DNA from: Stackebrandtia albiflava
GTDB taxonomy: Bacteria; Actinomycetota; Actinomycetes; Mycobacteriales; Micromonosporaceae
NCBI RefSeq assembly: GCF_007994225.1
Contig: NZ_VLLL01000006.1
Location: 930,001 to 994,000, forward strand
Reading direction: 5' to 3'
Length of the DNA stretch: 64,000 nt
The translations under genes were made by a program, and so were the position numbers. The notes under the pieces are model-generated. The model ran no database searches and had not been told where the DNA came from. It was given only the letters and a program-made list of their open reading frames with translations. Below are positions 1 through 7,860 of this stretch, in pieces. Position 1 is the stretch's first letter, and each line of letters opens with the position of its first letter.

Positions 1-2
1 CC

Positions 3-83
3 GGCAACGACCCGGAACCGGGCAACGCCGGCACCCCCAACGAGTGGAACGGTGTCGCCTTCGGCCAGTGCCGAGGGCTCTGA
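3..83 (+). CDS. C-terminal fragment of an unidentified protein
   Basis: An open frame enters from the left edge and ends at TGA 81-83. The readable tail is Gly-, Asn- and Pro-rich (GNDPEPGNAGTPNEW) and ends in a single Cys followed by RGL. Low-complexity Gly/Asn/Pro with a late Cys is common at the end of secreted actinobacterial proteins, but 26 residues are too few to name a family. A strong hairpin terminator begins 11 bases after the stop, which supports this being a real gene end. The rest of the gene lies outside the window. Confidence 0.45.
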   Translation, partial: GNDPEPGNAGTPNEWNGVAFGQCRGL

Positions 84-93
84 TCCGTCACGA

Positions 94-122
94 GGCGGCG
101 GTGGGACTCCGGTCCCGCCGCC
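94..122 (+). terminator. Rho-independent-like terminator after the left-edge gene
   Basis: GC-rich inverted repeat: the left arm GGCGGCGGTGGGAC pairs with GTCCCGCCGCC around a short TCCG loop, with a two-base bulge. It is followed by TTCT. It lies directly after the stop at 81-83 and well upstream of udgX. Confidence 0.6.
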
Positions 123-158
123 TTCTCCGTCCCGGGGCGGTGATCCCCTCTCACCCCA

Positions 159-192
159 CTTGGTCCGCGCCGTGTCGCGCTTGGTCCCCGCC
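159..192 (+). repeat. Two direct copies of a CTTGGTCCCCGCC motif upstream of udgX
   Basis: CTTGGTCCGCGC at 159-170 and CTTGGTCCCCGCC at 180-192 lie exactly 21 bases apart, two DNA turns. Four more copies of the same core lie on the other side of udgX (943-1060). No gene overlaps these copies. They look like protein-binding sites or a short dispersed repeat; the sequence alone does not say which. Confidence 0.6.
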
Positions 193-266
193 CGGTCGCC
201 ATCACCGCATTCCGGCCGCGATCCCGGTGGTTGCGCGTAGGGTGCGAGTCGAGGAGGGGAGACGCG

Positions 267-929
267 ATGGCACGCGCTGTGGGCGCCGAGGAGTTCGTCC
301 CGGACAGCCGCCGTATCGACCGGCTCAGGAAGGCCGCCGCCGATTGCCGAGGCTGCGACCTGTACCGCCACGCCGACCGGGTCGTGTTCGGGGAGGGACC
401 GGTGTCGGCGCGACTGCTGTTGGTGGGGGAGCAGCCCGGAGACCGGGAGGACCGCGCCGGCCATCCCTTCGTCGGCCCGGCGGGACGGATCCTGGACGAG
501 GCACTGGAACAGGCGGGCGTGGCACGTTCCCAGGTCTATCTGACCAATGTGGTCAAGCACTTCAAGTTCACCCGTCCGGAGGGGAGGCGGCGGCTGCACA
601 AGACCCCCGGCCGGACCGAGATCGTGGCGTGCCTGCCGTGGCTGGCCGCCGAACTCGCCGCGGTGAAACCGCGCGTCGTGGTGTGCCTGGGAGCCACCGC
701 CGCAAAAGCCTTGCTGGGCAATCGTTTCCGCGTCACGCGGCGGCGCGGTGAGCTGCTGGACCCGGCGGCGGACCCGGACGTCACGGTGGATGAGCGGGTC
801 GCCGATCTGTTGCCCCGGGTGCTGGCGACCATGCATCCGTCTGCGGTGCTGCGGGGGCGTCCGGAGGAGCGGGCCGCCGCCGTGGCGGATCTGGCCGACG
901 ACCTGTCCGCCGCCCACCGCGCCGCCTGA
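267..929 (+). CDS. udgX: UdgX-type uracil-DNA glycosylase (family 4 related, Fe-S)
   Basis: This 220-residue protein is predicted to recognise uracil in DNA. Four cysteines (C27, C30, C122, C140) are spaced as in the 4Fe-4S cluster of family 4 uracil-DNA glycosylases. Motif A reads GEQPGD (E55-D59) and motif B has HPS at H190. Between them lies KHFKFTR followed by RRRLH with His111. In the Mycobacterium smegmatis UdgX subgroup the matching KRRIH loop supplies a His that becomes covalently attached at the abasic site, so this is called UdgX rather than a plain UDG. The start ATG 267 is chosen because GAGGAGGGGA lies 6 bases upstream; an upstream in-frame start at 231 has no such site. It stands alone, convergent with the gene at 1111-3222, and is bracketed by repeated motifs. 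Confidence 0.88.
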   Translation: MARAVGAEEFVPDSRRIDRLRKAAADCRGCDLYRHADRVVFGEGPVSARLLLVGEQPGDREDRAGHPFVGPAGRILDEALEQAGVARSQVYLTNVVKHFKFTRPEGRRRLHKTPGRTEIVACLPWLAAELAAVKPRVVVCLGATAAKALLGNRFRVTRRRGELLDPAADPDVTVDERVADLLPRVLATMHPSAVLRGRPEERAAAVADLADDLSAAHRAA

Positions 930-942
930 CCCTTCTCATTCC

Positions 943-1060
943 GCTTGGTCCCCGTTGGCTTGGTCCCCGCCGCGTTGCGGGACACGCCCGGAATACGCCG
1001 TTTCGGAGGCCGATAGGACGCAATGGCGGGGACCAAGCGCAACCGGGCGGGGACCAAGCG
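943..1060. repeat. Four further copies of the CTTGGTCCCCG motif, two direct and two inverted
   Basis: Direct copies lie at 943-957 and 958-972 as a tandem 15-base unit (GCTTGGTCCCCG plus three variable bases). Inverted copies GCGGGGACCAAGCG lie at 1026-1039 and 1047-1060, 21 bases apart. With the pair at 159-192, six copies bracket udgX; the outermost right pair mirrors the left pair in spacing and orientation. This is the gap between udgX and the convergent gene ending at 1111. I found no comparable cluster elsewhere in the window. Confidence 0.65.
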
Positions 1061-1110
1061 GTTCTACAAGCCGCGGACGGGGCCGGACGGGACCGGGACC
1101 GAGGACCGGG

Positions 1111-3222
1111 TCAGGCGGCGGTGGCGACCCGTTCCGGCGAGCCGGGGCGGCGGGCGGCACGGCGGCGGCCCAGTAGGGCACCACCGAGGAACACCAGCAC
1201 CATGTGCGCCGTCAGCAGCGCGAACAGCCACGTCGCCACGCCGGGGATCAGCGCCACGAGCAGCAGCAGGGCGCGACCCTCCCAGCCGAGCCCGAACTCG
1301 CGTGAACCCATCGGCGAGGCGGCCTTGTCCACCCGCGCCGCCAGGTCGTAGTGGTACAGCGCGAAGGCCGTCAGCAGGCCGAACACCAGCGGCAGCGGTA
1401 CCCCGCCCACCAGCCCGCACGCGACCGCCAGCCCGTACTCACCGGCGCGCAGCCCCGCGGGGACCAACCAGTCCAGCGGCCCGGCGTGCCGGTTGCCCGC
1501 CGTCGTGACGGCCGCCAGGAGCACGATCCCCGCCACCACCGTCACCCAGCGGGCGGCGCCCGCGCCGGTCGCGGCCAGCACGATCGCCACACCGATCCCG
1601 GCGACGGCGACGGCCAGCACCGGCAGCGGCGGCACCGTCAGCGCCGGAAGCAGCCGGGACAACGGCCCGTCGTCGCGGTGGACGGCCTTGTCGGGGCGGG
1701 CCAGCACGGCCACCTTCGCCGACCAGGCGCGCAGCGTCCGGCCGGCGAGCGTGTAGGCGAACGCGACGAGCTGCCACGCCAGTAGCGCGGCCAAGGCGAC
1801 CTCGCCGTTGAACAGCGCCGCGCCCAGGCCCATCACCAGCCAGCGTTCCCCGACCGGGAAGACGATCGTGCGTTTGAACCAGTACGCCGGTGAACGGCGT
1901 TGCGCGGTGAACCGCGCGGAGAGCCTGCCGAGGGTGCGGCCGAGCCGGACGGCGGCCGAGCCCGGGGCGGTCTCGCCGCCACCGGTCGTGGCGAAACCGT
2001 CCTCGGCGTACAGGAGTGAACGGGTCGCCTGGCGCAGTGTCGCCGCGTCCTGCATGGTGCCGTACCAGGTGTCGGTCATGTGCCTGACCACCTGGACGCT
2101 CAGCGCGGCGATCGCCAGCGGCCACGCCCAGTCGTGTCCGGAGGCGGCGGCGCCCCACGCGAGGCCGCCGTAGATCAGGTACTCCTTGGCGCGGTCGGCG
2201 ATCATGTCCAGCCAGCCACCGAACGCGGTGAACCGGTGGGTGTAGCGGGCGAGCTGCCCGTCGACGCAGTCGAGCGCGAAACTGACGTACATCAACAGCG
2301 CGCCGCCGATCAGCGCCGGCCGTGACGCCTGCACGAACAGGGCCGCCGCCCCGAACGCCAGAAAGATCGACAACCAGGTCACCGCGACGGGCGTCAGCCG
2401 CACCCGCCGGAAGAACCGCACCAGGTGCCGGGAGTACGAGCTGATGCTGTATGTGGCGAACAGGTCGTCGTCGGCCTTGACGCACAGCCGCATCCGGACG
2501 GCGTCCTCGTCGCAGCGGGTGATGTCCTCGTGCAGCGACTCGGCGGCCGACTGCGAGTCGACCCTCCCGTACGGGACCCCCGGAACCGAGTACGCGGTGA
2601 GTTTGGTGCCGCCGCGGACCACCGCCAGCAGGACGAGCGTCCACGCGTCGGTCTCTCCGGTCAGTTCGGTGATGTCGTCGGCGAGCAGTTGGGCGACGGC
2701 GGCGCGCAGTTCCGGCAGGAACGGCTCGGTGATCTTCAGGACGCCGCAACCGGCGGCGTCGGCACCGGCGGCCCGGTGGAACCCGGTGCCGACCGACAAC
2801 ACCAGGCCACGGTCGCGACGCAACGGGGGCTCTCCGGGGCGGGCGTCCTCCAGCGGACCGACGAGCACGCCGCTGCGTTCGGTCGGGTCGGACAGCACCG
2901 CCGAGATCGCGGTGTCGGCGAGCAGCGCGTCGGCCGTCAACAGCAGTACCGGTTCGTCACCGGTGACCGCCTCGGCCAGCAGCCGCAGGTCACCGGCCGG
3001 ATTCGTGGCCGTCCGGACCGTGACACGGCCCGGCGTGGACTCCGGGTCCACCGGGAGGCCGGGCATGATTTCGGGCCGTCCGATGACGGTGACGTCGGTG
3101 ACGCCGAAACCGGCCAACTGCCGCCGCAGCCGGCCCGTGACGGTCTCGCCGGGCCGGCCGTGAAGGGGGGGCGGTAGGTGTGCTTCGGCTCCGGGGGACG
3201 TAGCCAGCAGCACCGCACGCAT
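1111..3222 (-). CDS. Large membrane CDP-alcohol phosphotransferase with N-terminal nucleotidyltransferase-like domain (DUF5941-type)
   Basis: 703 residues. The middle (about 290-510) holds the CDP-alcohol phosphatidyltransferase signature DG-x2-AR-x8-G-x3-D-x3-D, read as DGQLAR, then GGWLDMIAD. This integral membrane family transfers a phospho-alcohol from a CDP-alcohol. The first 200 or so residues resemble a nucleotidyltransferase fold of the inositol-phosphate cytidylyltransferase kind, but the usual glycine-rich G-x-G-T/S-R loop is degenerate (LLATSPG), so activity there is doubtful. The C-terminal third is several more membrane segments, the arrangement called DUF5941 in actinobacteria. 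Its ATG 3222 shares one base with the TGA of the ABC ATPase gene (TGATG), so the two are translationally coupled. The substrate alcohol is unknown; inositol- or polyol-phosphate lipids are possible. Confidence 0.8.
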   Translation of the reverse strand: MRAVLLATSPGAEAHLPPPLHGRPGETVTGRLRRQLAGFGVTDVTVIGRPEIMPGLPVDPESTPGRVTVRTATNPAGDLRLLAEAVTGDEPVLLLTADALLADTAISAVLSDPTERSGVLVGPLEDARPGEPPLRRDRGLVLSVGTGFHRAAGADAAGCGVLKITEPFLPELRAAVAQLLADDITELTGETDAWTLVLLAVVRGGTKLTAYSVPGVPYGRVDSQSAAESLHEDITRCDEDAVRMRLCVKADDDLFATYSISSYSRHLVRFFRRVRLTPVAVTWLSIFLAFGAAALFVQASRPALIGGALLMYVSFALDCVDGQLARYTHRFTAFGGWLDMIADRAKEYLIYGGLAWGAAASGHDWAWPLAIAALSVQVVRHMTDTWYGTMQDAATLRQATRSLLYAEDGFATTGGGETAPGSAAVRLGRTLGRLSARFTAQRRSPAYWFKRTIVFPVGERWLVMGLGAALFNGEVALAALLAWQLVAFAYTLAGRTLRAWSAKVAVLARPDKAVHRDDGPLSRLLPALTVPPLPVLAVAVAGIGVAIVLAATGAGAARWVTVVAGIVLLAAVTTAGNRHAGPLDWLVPAGLRAGEYGLAVACGLVGGVPLPLVFGLLTAFALYHYDLAARVDKAASPMGSREFGLGWEGRALLLLVALIPGVATWLFALLTAHMVLVFLGGALLGRRRAARRPGSPERVATAA

Positions 3223-3980
3223 CAGACGGGCACCTTCTGGTCTTCCACTTGTTGGTAGGCCGCCAGCGCCTCGTCCACCGTGCCGTCTACCTGCAACTCG
3301 CCCCGGTTCAGGTAGAGGCCCCGGGTGCAGAACCGGGTGAGGTCCCGCTCGCTGTGGGACACCAGGACCAGGGTGCGGCCCTCGTCCAGCAGTGCCCGCA
3401 TCACCTTGTAGCACTTCTGCTTGAACCGCTTGTCACCGACGGCCAGCGCCTCGTCGACCAGCAGGATCGGGTGTTCGAGCTGCGAGATCACCGAGAAGCC
3501 GAGCCGGACCTTCATACCCGAGGAGTAGTGACGCACCGGCGTGTCGATGTGGTCCTCGACCTCGGCGAACGCCACGATCTCGTCGAACTTGGCCTTGAGC
3601 TGCTGACGGCTCATGCCGTGCAGGGACGCCACCAGGTGGACGTTCTCACGGCCGGTCAGGTCCCCGGAGAAACCCGCCGACAACGCGATCAGCGGCGCGA
3701 CCCGGCCCCGGCGCAGGACGGTGCCCTCGTCGGGGAGCAGGACGCCCGCGATCAGCCGCAGCAGCGTGGACTTGCCGGTGCCGTTGGAGCCGATGACGCC
3801 GACGGCCTCGCCCGGCTGTACGGAGAAGCTGAGGTTGCGCAGCGGCCAGAACTCCTGTCCTCCGGAGCTGCGCTCCTTGCCGCGGTGGATGAACATCTCG
3901 CGCAGTTTGGCCTTGCGCTTGCGCCCCACGGCGAAGCGAACGCCGAGGTTGTGTGCCTCGATAATCGGTTCTTCGTACAT
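3222..3980 (-). CDS. Polysaccharide/teichoic-acid export ABC transporter ATPase (TagH/Wzt-like)
   Basis: 252 residues, cytoplasmic ATPase. Walker A is GSNGTGKST, the signature is YSSGMKVRLGF, Walker B is ILLVDEALAVGD and the H-loop follows in LVSHSE. The DEALAVGD form and the length fit ATPases of the TagH/Wzt/KpsT group, which drive export of lipid-linked teichoic acids or O-antigen-like glycans. ATG 3980 has GAGAAGG upstream on its strand and is preferred over the longer open frame. The usual partner, an ABC-2 permease (TagG/Wzm), is not next to it and was not found anywhere in the window. It is the first gene of a two-gene leftward unit, divergent from the polymer genes starting at 4275. 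Confidence 0.9.
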   Translation of the reverse strand: MYEEPIIEAHNLGVRFAVGRKRKAKLREMFIHRGKERSSGGQEFWPLRNLSFSVQPGEAVGVIGSNGTGKSTLLRLIAGVLLPDEGTVLRRGRVAPLIALSAGFSGDLTGRENVHLVASLHGMSRQQLKAKFDEIVAFAEVEDHIDTPVRHYSSGMKVRLGFSVISQLEHPILLVDEALAVGDKRFKQKCYKVMRALLDEGRTLVLVSHSERDLTRFCTRGLYLNRGELQVDGTVDEALAAYQQVEDQKVPV

Positions 3981-4274
3981 AGCCTTCTCAGTCGCTTCGT
4001 TCGGCGGGACCGGTCCGACTCTACGCAGATGTCCGACGCGGTGATGCGGTGGTGAGGTCGCCTCGGATTCATGATGCCACTGTCGTCGCGAAGCGGGACA
4101 TGCGATGCCGACGGGGATACCGCCGTGGGCATCCTCCGTATCGGCGGTCGTGTCCGGCCACTCGGGGGACCGGCCGCACCACCTGCCCCGGGAAGACCGC
4201 GCGGTATCGACGGGGGTGCGCACGGCCGGGATTGATAATGTCGGCCGTCATCTGTTGTTAAACCAAGGAGAGCG

Positions 4275-5141
4275 GTGGAACGCGTAACCAGGGCGCAGGT
4301 GCTGTCCACGTACAAGGAACGCGACTCGTGGTGGACGGTGTTCCTCGTCGATCCGGTGGCGGGCCGGCTGGTGTGGCTGGTGTCCGCGTGGCGGTGGGTG
4401 ACCCCGAACGTCCTGACGACCACGGCGTTCCTGTGCGGCCTGGCGGCGGCGGCGGCCTTCGCCCTGGGCACCTGGCCGTGGCTGGTGGCGGGCGCGCTGC
4501 TGTTCCACCTGAGTTTCACGCTCGACTGCATGGACGGCAAGGTGGCCCGGTTGCGGGGCGGCGGTTCGCTGTTCGGGGGCTGGCTCGACTACATCTTCGA
4601 CCGGTTGCGGGTGTTGATCTGCGCGTTGGCGCTGTTCGGCGGCCAGTACGCCGTCTCGGGGAACCCGGTGTTCCTGTACCTGGGCACGGGCGTGGTGTTC
4701 TGTGACATGTTCCGTTACCTGAACGCCCTGTATCTCAAGGAGACCCGGCAGGGCATGCGCGCGAAACTGGCCGCCGCCTCGGGGACGACGGTGGACCGGC
4801 TCCGGCTCCAGGACGAGGCGCAACTCGTGCTGGGCGATCACGCCGGCGAGCGGGAGACCGACGACGGCGCGACGGTGGTGGACGTGCAGCAGTCGTTCAA
4901 GCAGCGGTTCGGCTGGTTCAACCGGATGCGTGACTTCCTGGTCCGGCACCGGGTGCGGTCGCACCTGTTCTCGGGTGTCGAGTTCCAGATGGCGGTGTTC
5001 ATCGTCGGGCCGTTGACCACCTGGGTCTTCGGGTTCACGGTCGCGGCGATGGTGTTGCTGCTGCTGGCCGAGGCCGCCGTCACCTACAAGCTGTACCTGT
5101 CCGCGCGTGACGTGGACCGGCAGTTGGCGGCACGGTCGTGA
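4275..5141 (+). CDS. CDP-alcohol phosphatidyltransferase family membrane protein
   Basis: 288 residues. The family signature is complete: DGKVAR, eight residues, GGWLDYIFD, giving the D-G-A-R-G-D-D metal and substrate residues. Hydrophobic segments surround it, and two more near the C-terminus (about 235-270) make it an integral membrane enzyme. Family members join a CDP-activated alcohol to a second alcohol with release of CMP. GTG 4275 is chosen because AAGGAG lies 4 bases before it. The stop overlaps the next gene (GTGA), so it is coupled to the cytidylyltransferase at 5138, which could supply its CDP-activated substrate. The exact substrate cannot be read; a CDP-polyol or CMP-phosphonate is possible given the neighbours. 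Confidence 0.82.
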   Translation: MERVTRAQVLSTYKERDSWWTVFLVDPVAGRLVWLVSAWRWVTPNVLTTTAFLCGLAAAAAFALGTWPWLVAGALLFHLSFTLDCMDGKVARLRGGGSLFGGWLDYIFDRLRVLICALALFGGQYAVSGNPVFLYLGTGVVFCDMFRYLNALYLKETRQGMRAKLAAASGTTVDRLRLQDEAQLVLGDHAGERETDDGATVVDVQQSFKQRFGWFNRMRDFLVRHRVRSHLFSGVEFQMAVFIVGPLTTWVFGFTVAAMVLLLLAEAAVTYKLYLSARDVDRQLAARS

Positions 5142-5857
5142 CCTCGACCGCGGTGGCGGTGCTGTTGGCGGGCGGCACCGGCTCCCGGATGGGTGCCGAC
5201 CGGCCCAAGCAGTTGTTGCGGGTCGCCGGGCGGGAGTTGCTGGCGCACACCCTCGACGTCTTCGAGGCCTGCGACGACATCGACCACATCAGGGTCTACA
5301 TGGCCGCCGGCCATCTCGACCACGCCCGCGAGCTCGTGGACCGGTACGGCTACCGCAAGGTAGAGGCCGTCGCGGAGGGCGGCGCCGACCGCGCCGGGTC
5401 CGTCCGGTGCGCCCTGGCGGACCTCGCCGGGGAACCCGGTGACCGTAAGGTGCTGGTGCACGACGCGGTGCGGCCGCTGGTGTCCACGCGCACGATCTCG
5501 GAGTGCGTGCGGCTACTGGACTCGGTGCCCGCGTTGACGGTCGCGGTACCGAGCACCGACACGATCCTGGAGGTCGACCCGTCGGGGGAGGGGCCGACCG
5601 TCACGGCGATCCCGGACCGGTCGCGGATGTGGCGCTGCCAGACTCCGCAGGGTTTCCGCCTGGAGGTGCTGGCCGAGGCCCACCGGCGGGCCGCCGCCGA
5701 CCCGGACTTCCGGCCCACCGACGACGGCGGCGTGGTCCGCCGGTATCTGCCCGAGACCCCGATCGCCGTGGTCACCGGAGACGAGTTCAACTTGAAGGTG
5801 ACTCATCCCCTGGACCTGCGGCTGGCCGAGACCCTGCTGCGTGACAGGACGTTGTAG
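5138..5857 (+). CDS. IspD/TarI-like cytidylyltransferase
   Basis: 239 residues. It has the N-terminal CTP-binding loop LLAGGTGSRMG with PKQ after it, the HDAVRPLV segment, QTPQGF and the late GDEFNLKVTHPLDL motif. The fold covers both IspD (methylerythritol phosphate cytidylyltransferase) and TarI (ribitol-5-phosphate cytidylyltransferase). The position between a CDP-alcohol phosphotransferase and a glycerophosphotransferase-type protein, with stop/start overlaps, favours a CDP-polyol for polymer synthesis. The sequence alone does not exclude ispD. No TarJ-like reductase is adjacent. Start GTG 5138 overlaps the previous TGA by four bases. Confidence 0.75.
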   Translation: MTSTAVAVLLAGGTGSRMGADRPKQLLRVAGRELLAHTLDVFEACDDIDHIRVYMAAGHLDHARELVDRYGYRKVEAVAEGGADRAGSVRCALADLAGEPGDRKVLVHDAVRPLVSTRTISECVRLLDSVPALTVAVPSTDTILEVDPSGEGPTVTAIPDRSRMWRCQTPQGFRLEVLAEAHRRAAADPDFRPTDDGGVVRRYLPETPIAVVTGDEFNLKVTHPLDLRLAETLLRDRTL

Positions 5858-5860
5858 ACG

Positions 5861-7513
5861 ATGCGCCAGCTAGTCGTGAAACTCATCGCCACCGCCGCCC
5901 CCTACGGCCTGCCGGTGGCGGCCGTCGCCGCGTTCCTGCTGGTACCGAATCCGTGGCCGGGGCACGTGCTGGCGGCCGGTGCGTTGCTGTGGGGGTGGTA
6001 CCGCTACCGCGCGGACGGGCTGGGCGAGTTCCTGCCGGGCCGGGTGCTGGTGGTGGCGGCCCTGTTGATCGGGATCGCCGACGGCGGCCCGGGTCGGATC
6101 GGGGTAGCGGACGCGATCGCGGGCACCCTGCTGGTGGCGTTGATCGGTTTCGAGCCCCGACTCGTGGTGGCGTTGTCGACGCGGCGGCTCGACAGCGCGA
6201 ACCTGCCGGTCAGCCGGGGGCCGGGCGAGCGCTGGATGAACACGCGCAGCGCCTACGTGTTGATCTCGGTGTTGACCGCCGGGTTCTGGCTGACGTCGGC
6301 GACGGGGGCGAACCCGTGGATCATCGCGACGGCGTGCCTGGTGGTGACCGCCGGGTTCGGGTTCGGGACCGTCGCCGCCTGGTACCTGCGCAGGCGCCGC
6401 GCCCACGCGGGCGACGCCGGAGTGGCGGAGGCCGTCGAGGCCCACGGCCCGCGGTTCGCGGTGCACTTCGCGGGGCCGCCGGGCTCGGAGTACCAGTTGT
6501 TGATGTGGCTGCCTTACTTCGCGCGCCTGGGTGACCCGTTCCTGGTCGTCGTCCGGGACCGGGCGTTCCTGCCGGTGTTGGCGGCGGCGACCGAGGCGCC
6601 GATAGTCGTCGCGCCGGGCATCGCCGACGTGGAGTCGGTGTTGACGGATTCGATACGCGCGGTCTTCTACGTCAACAACAGCATGCAGAACACCCAGTGC
6701 GTCCGGTTCGCGGAACTCACCCACATCCAGTTGATGCACGGGGACAGCGACAAACCGGCCAGTTACAACCCGATCAGCGCCATGTACGACCGGATCTTCG
6801 TGGCGGGACGCGCCGGGGTGGACAGGTATCACCGGCACGGCATCGACATCCCGGAGTCGCGGTTCCGGATCGTGGGGCACCCGCAGGCGGCGAAGGTCGC
6901 GGTGGTGCCGGGTCCACGGCCCGCCGACCGTCCGCCGGTGGTGTTGTACGCGCCGACGTGGACAGGTCTGTCCTCGGACGTGAACTTCTGTTCGCTGCCG
7001 ATCGCGGCCCGGATCTGCCGGGCGATGCTGGAGCGGGGGGCGACCGTGATCGTCCGCCCGCACCCGTACACGCGGCGCAACCCGGCGGCGGCGCGGCAGT
7101 TGGACGCGCTGGAGCAGATGTTGGCGGCCGACGCGCAGCAGACGGGCAGGCCGCACGTGTTCGGCCGGGCCGCCACCGAGCGGATGTCGCTGGCCGACTG
7201 CGTCAACGCGGCAGACGTCATGGTGTGCGACGTGTCGGGGGCGGCCTCGGAGTGGCTGTACTCGGAGAAGCCGTTCGCGATCACCGACATGACGGGCGCC
7301 GGCGGCAAACTCGCCGATGAGTTCCCGTTGGCGGAGGCGGGGTACGCGGTGGAGGCCGACGCGGCCAACATCGACGAGGTGTGCGGTCTGCTGCTCGACA
7401 CCGACCCGTTGGCGGAGACCCGCAGCCGTATGAAGCGGTACTACATGGGTGACTTCCCGCCCGACCGCTACGAGGACGCGTTCTTCGACGCGGCGCGGGA
7501 CTGTTACCGGTGA
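5861..7513 (+). CDS. Membrane-anchored CDP-glycerol glycerophosphotransferase family protein
   Basis: 550 residues. The first 180 or so contain about five or six hydrophobic segments, an unusual N-terminal membrane domain for this family. The rest is a TagB/TagF-type fold: a MHGDSDKP segment in place of the usual WHG, LYAPTW, IVRPHP and CDVSGAASEWLYSEKPF. These match the CDP-glycerol glycerophosphotransferase core, with the RPHP histidine present. Such enzymes add polyol-phosphate units to a lipid-linked or glycan acceptor at the inner membrane face. It follows the cytidylyltransferase by 3 bases and closes this three-gene operon. The donor, CDP-glycerol or another CDP-linked unit, is not determined. 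Confidence 0.8.
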   Translation: MRQLVVKLIATAAPYGLPVAAVAAFLLVPNPWPGHVLAAGALLWGWYRYRADGLGEFLPGRVLVVAALLIGIADGGPGRIGVADAIAGTLLVALIGFEPRLVVALSTRRLDSANLPVSRGPGERWMNTRSAYVLISVLTAGFWLTSATGANPWIIATACLVVTAGFGFGTVAAWYLRRRRAHAGDAGVAEAVEAHGPRFAVHFAGPPGSEYQLLMWLPYFARLGDPFLVVVRDRAFLPVLAAATEAPIVVAPGIADVESVLTDSIRAVFYVNNSMQNTQCVRFAELTHIQLMHGDSDKPASYNPISAMYDRIFVAGRAGVDRYHRHGIDIPESRFRIVGHPQAAKVAVVPGPRPADRPPVVLYAPTWTGLSSDVNFCSLPIAARICRAMLERGATVIVRPHPYTRRNPAAARQLDALEQMLAADAQQTGRPHVFGRAATERMSLADCVNAADVMVCDVSGAASEWLYSEKPFAITDMTGAGGKLADEFPLAEAGYAVEADAANIDEVCGLLLDTDPLAETRSRMKRYYMGDFPPDRYEDAFFDAARDCYR

Positions 7514-7860
7514 GGCCGGTGTGGCGCAGTGCTTTCCGTGTGCCAGTGGGCTTGATCACGGTCGCTTCGGAGCGGCAACCGGAGGGTGTCGTCAAGGCGT
7601 CTTTCAGGAAGCGTCCGGAACAACACGGGATGAATCGGTCGGGGTATTGTCGGAATCCGCGATGAAGGGCTGCCGTGCATCCGATCGCGAGCCGGGTACC
7701 GCAATGGCGCGGCGTATCGTGCTGTCCTGCCGGGTGACCCGGACGTGGGCAGCGGGCCATGAACATGCGGCGTCGCGGCCGGAGCTGGTAGTCATACATG
7801 GAAATACGCTCATGTCCCGCCAAGGGTGGTGGGCCAGTCAATCCGAGTCAAGGAGACATC
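7514..7860. other. Intergenic region upstream of the phosphonate genes
   Basis: 347 bases with no credible gene; open frames here overlap several others and lack ribosome binding sites. It separates two same-strand operons and should hold the promoter for the phosphonate module. An AT-richer stretch near 7640-7655 (TATTGT) could be a -10 region, but no convincing -35 was found. AAGGAG at 7850-7855 is the ribosome binding site of the next gene. Confidence 0.4.

Noticed and set aside
5138-5857. Calling this gene housekeeping ispD
   Set aside because: The fold fits, but overlaps with CDP-alcohol phosphotransferase and glycerophosphotransferase genes favour a TarI-like role; no ispF or other MEP gene is near. 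Left as IspD/TarI-like.
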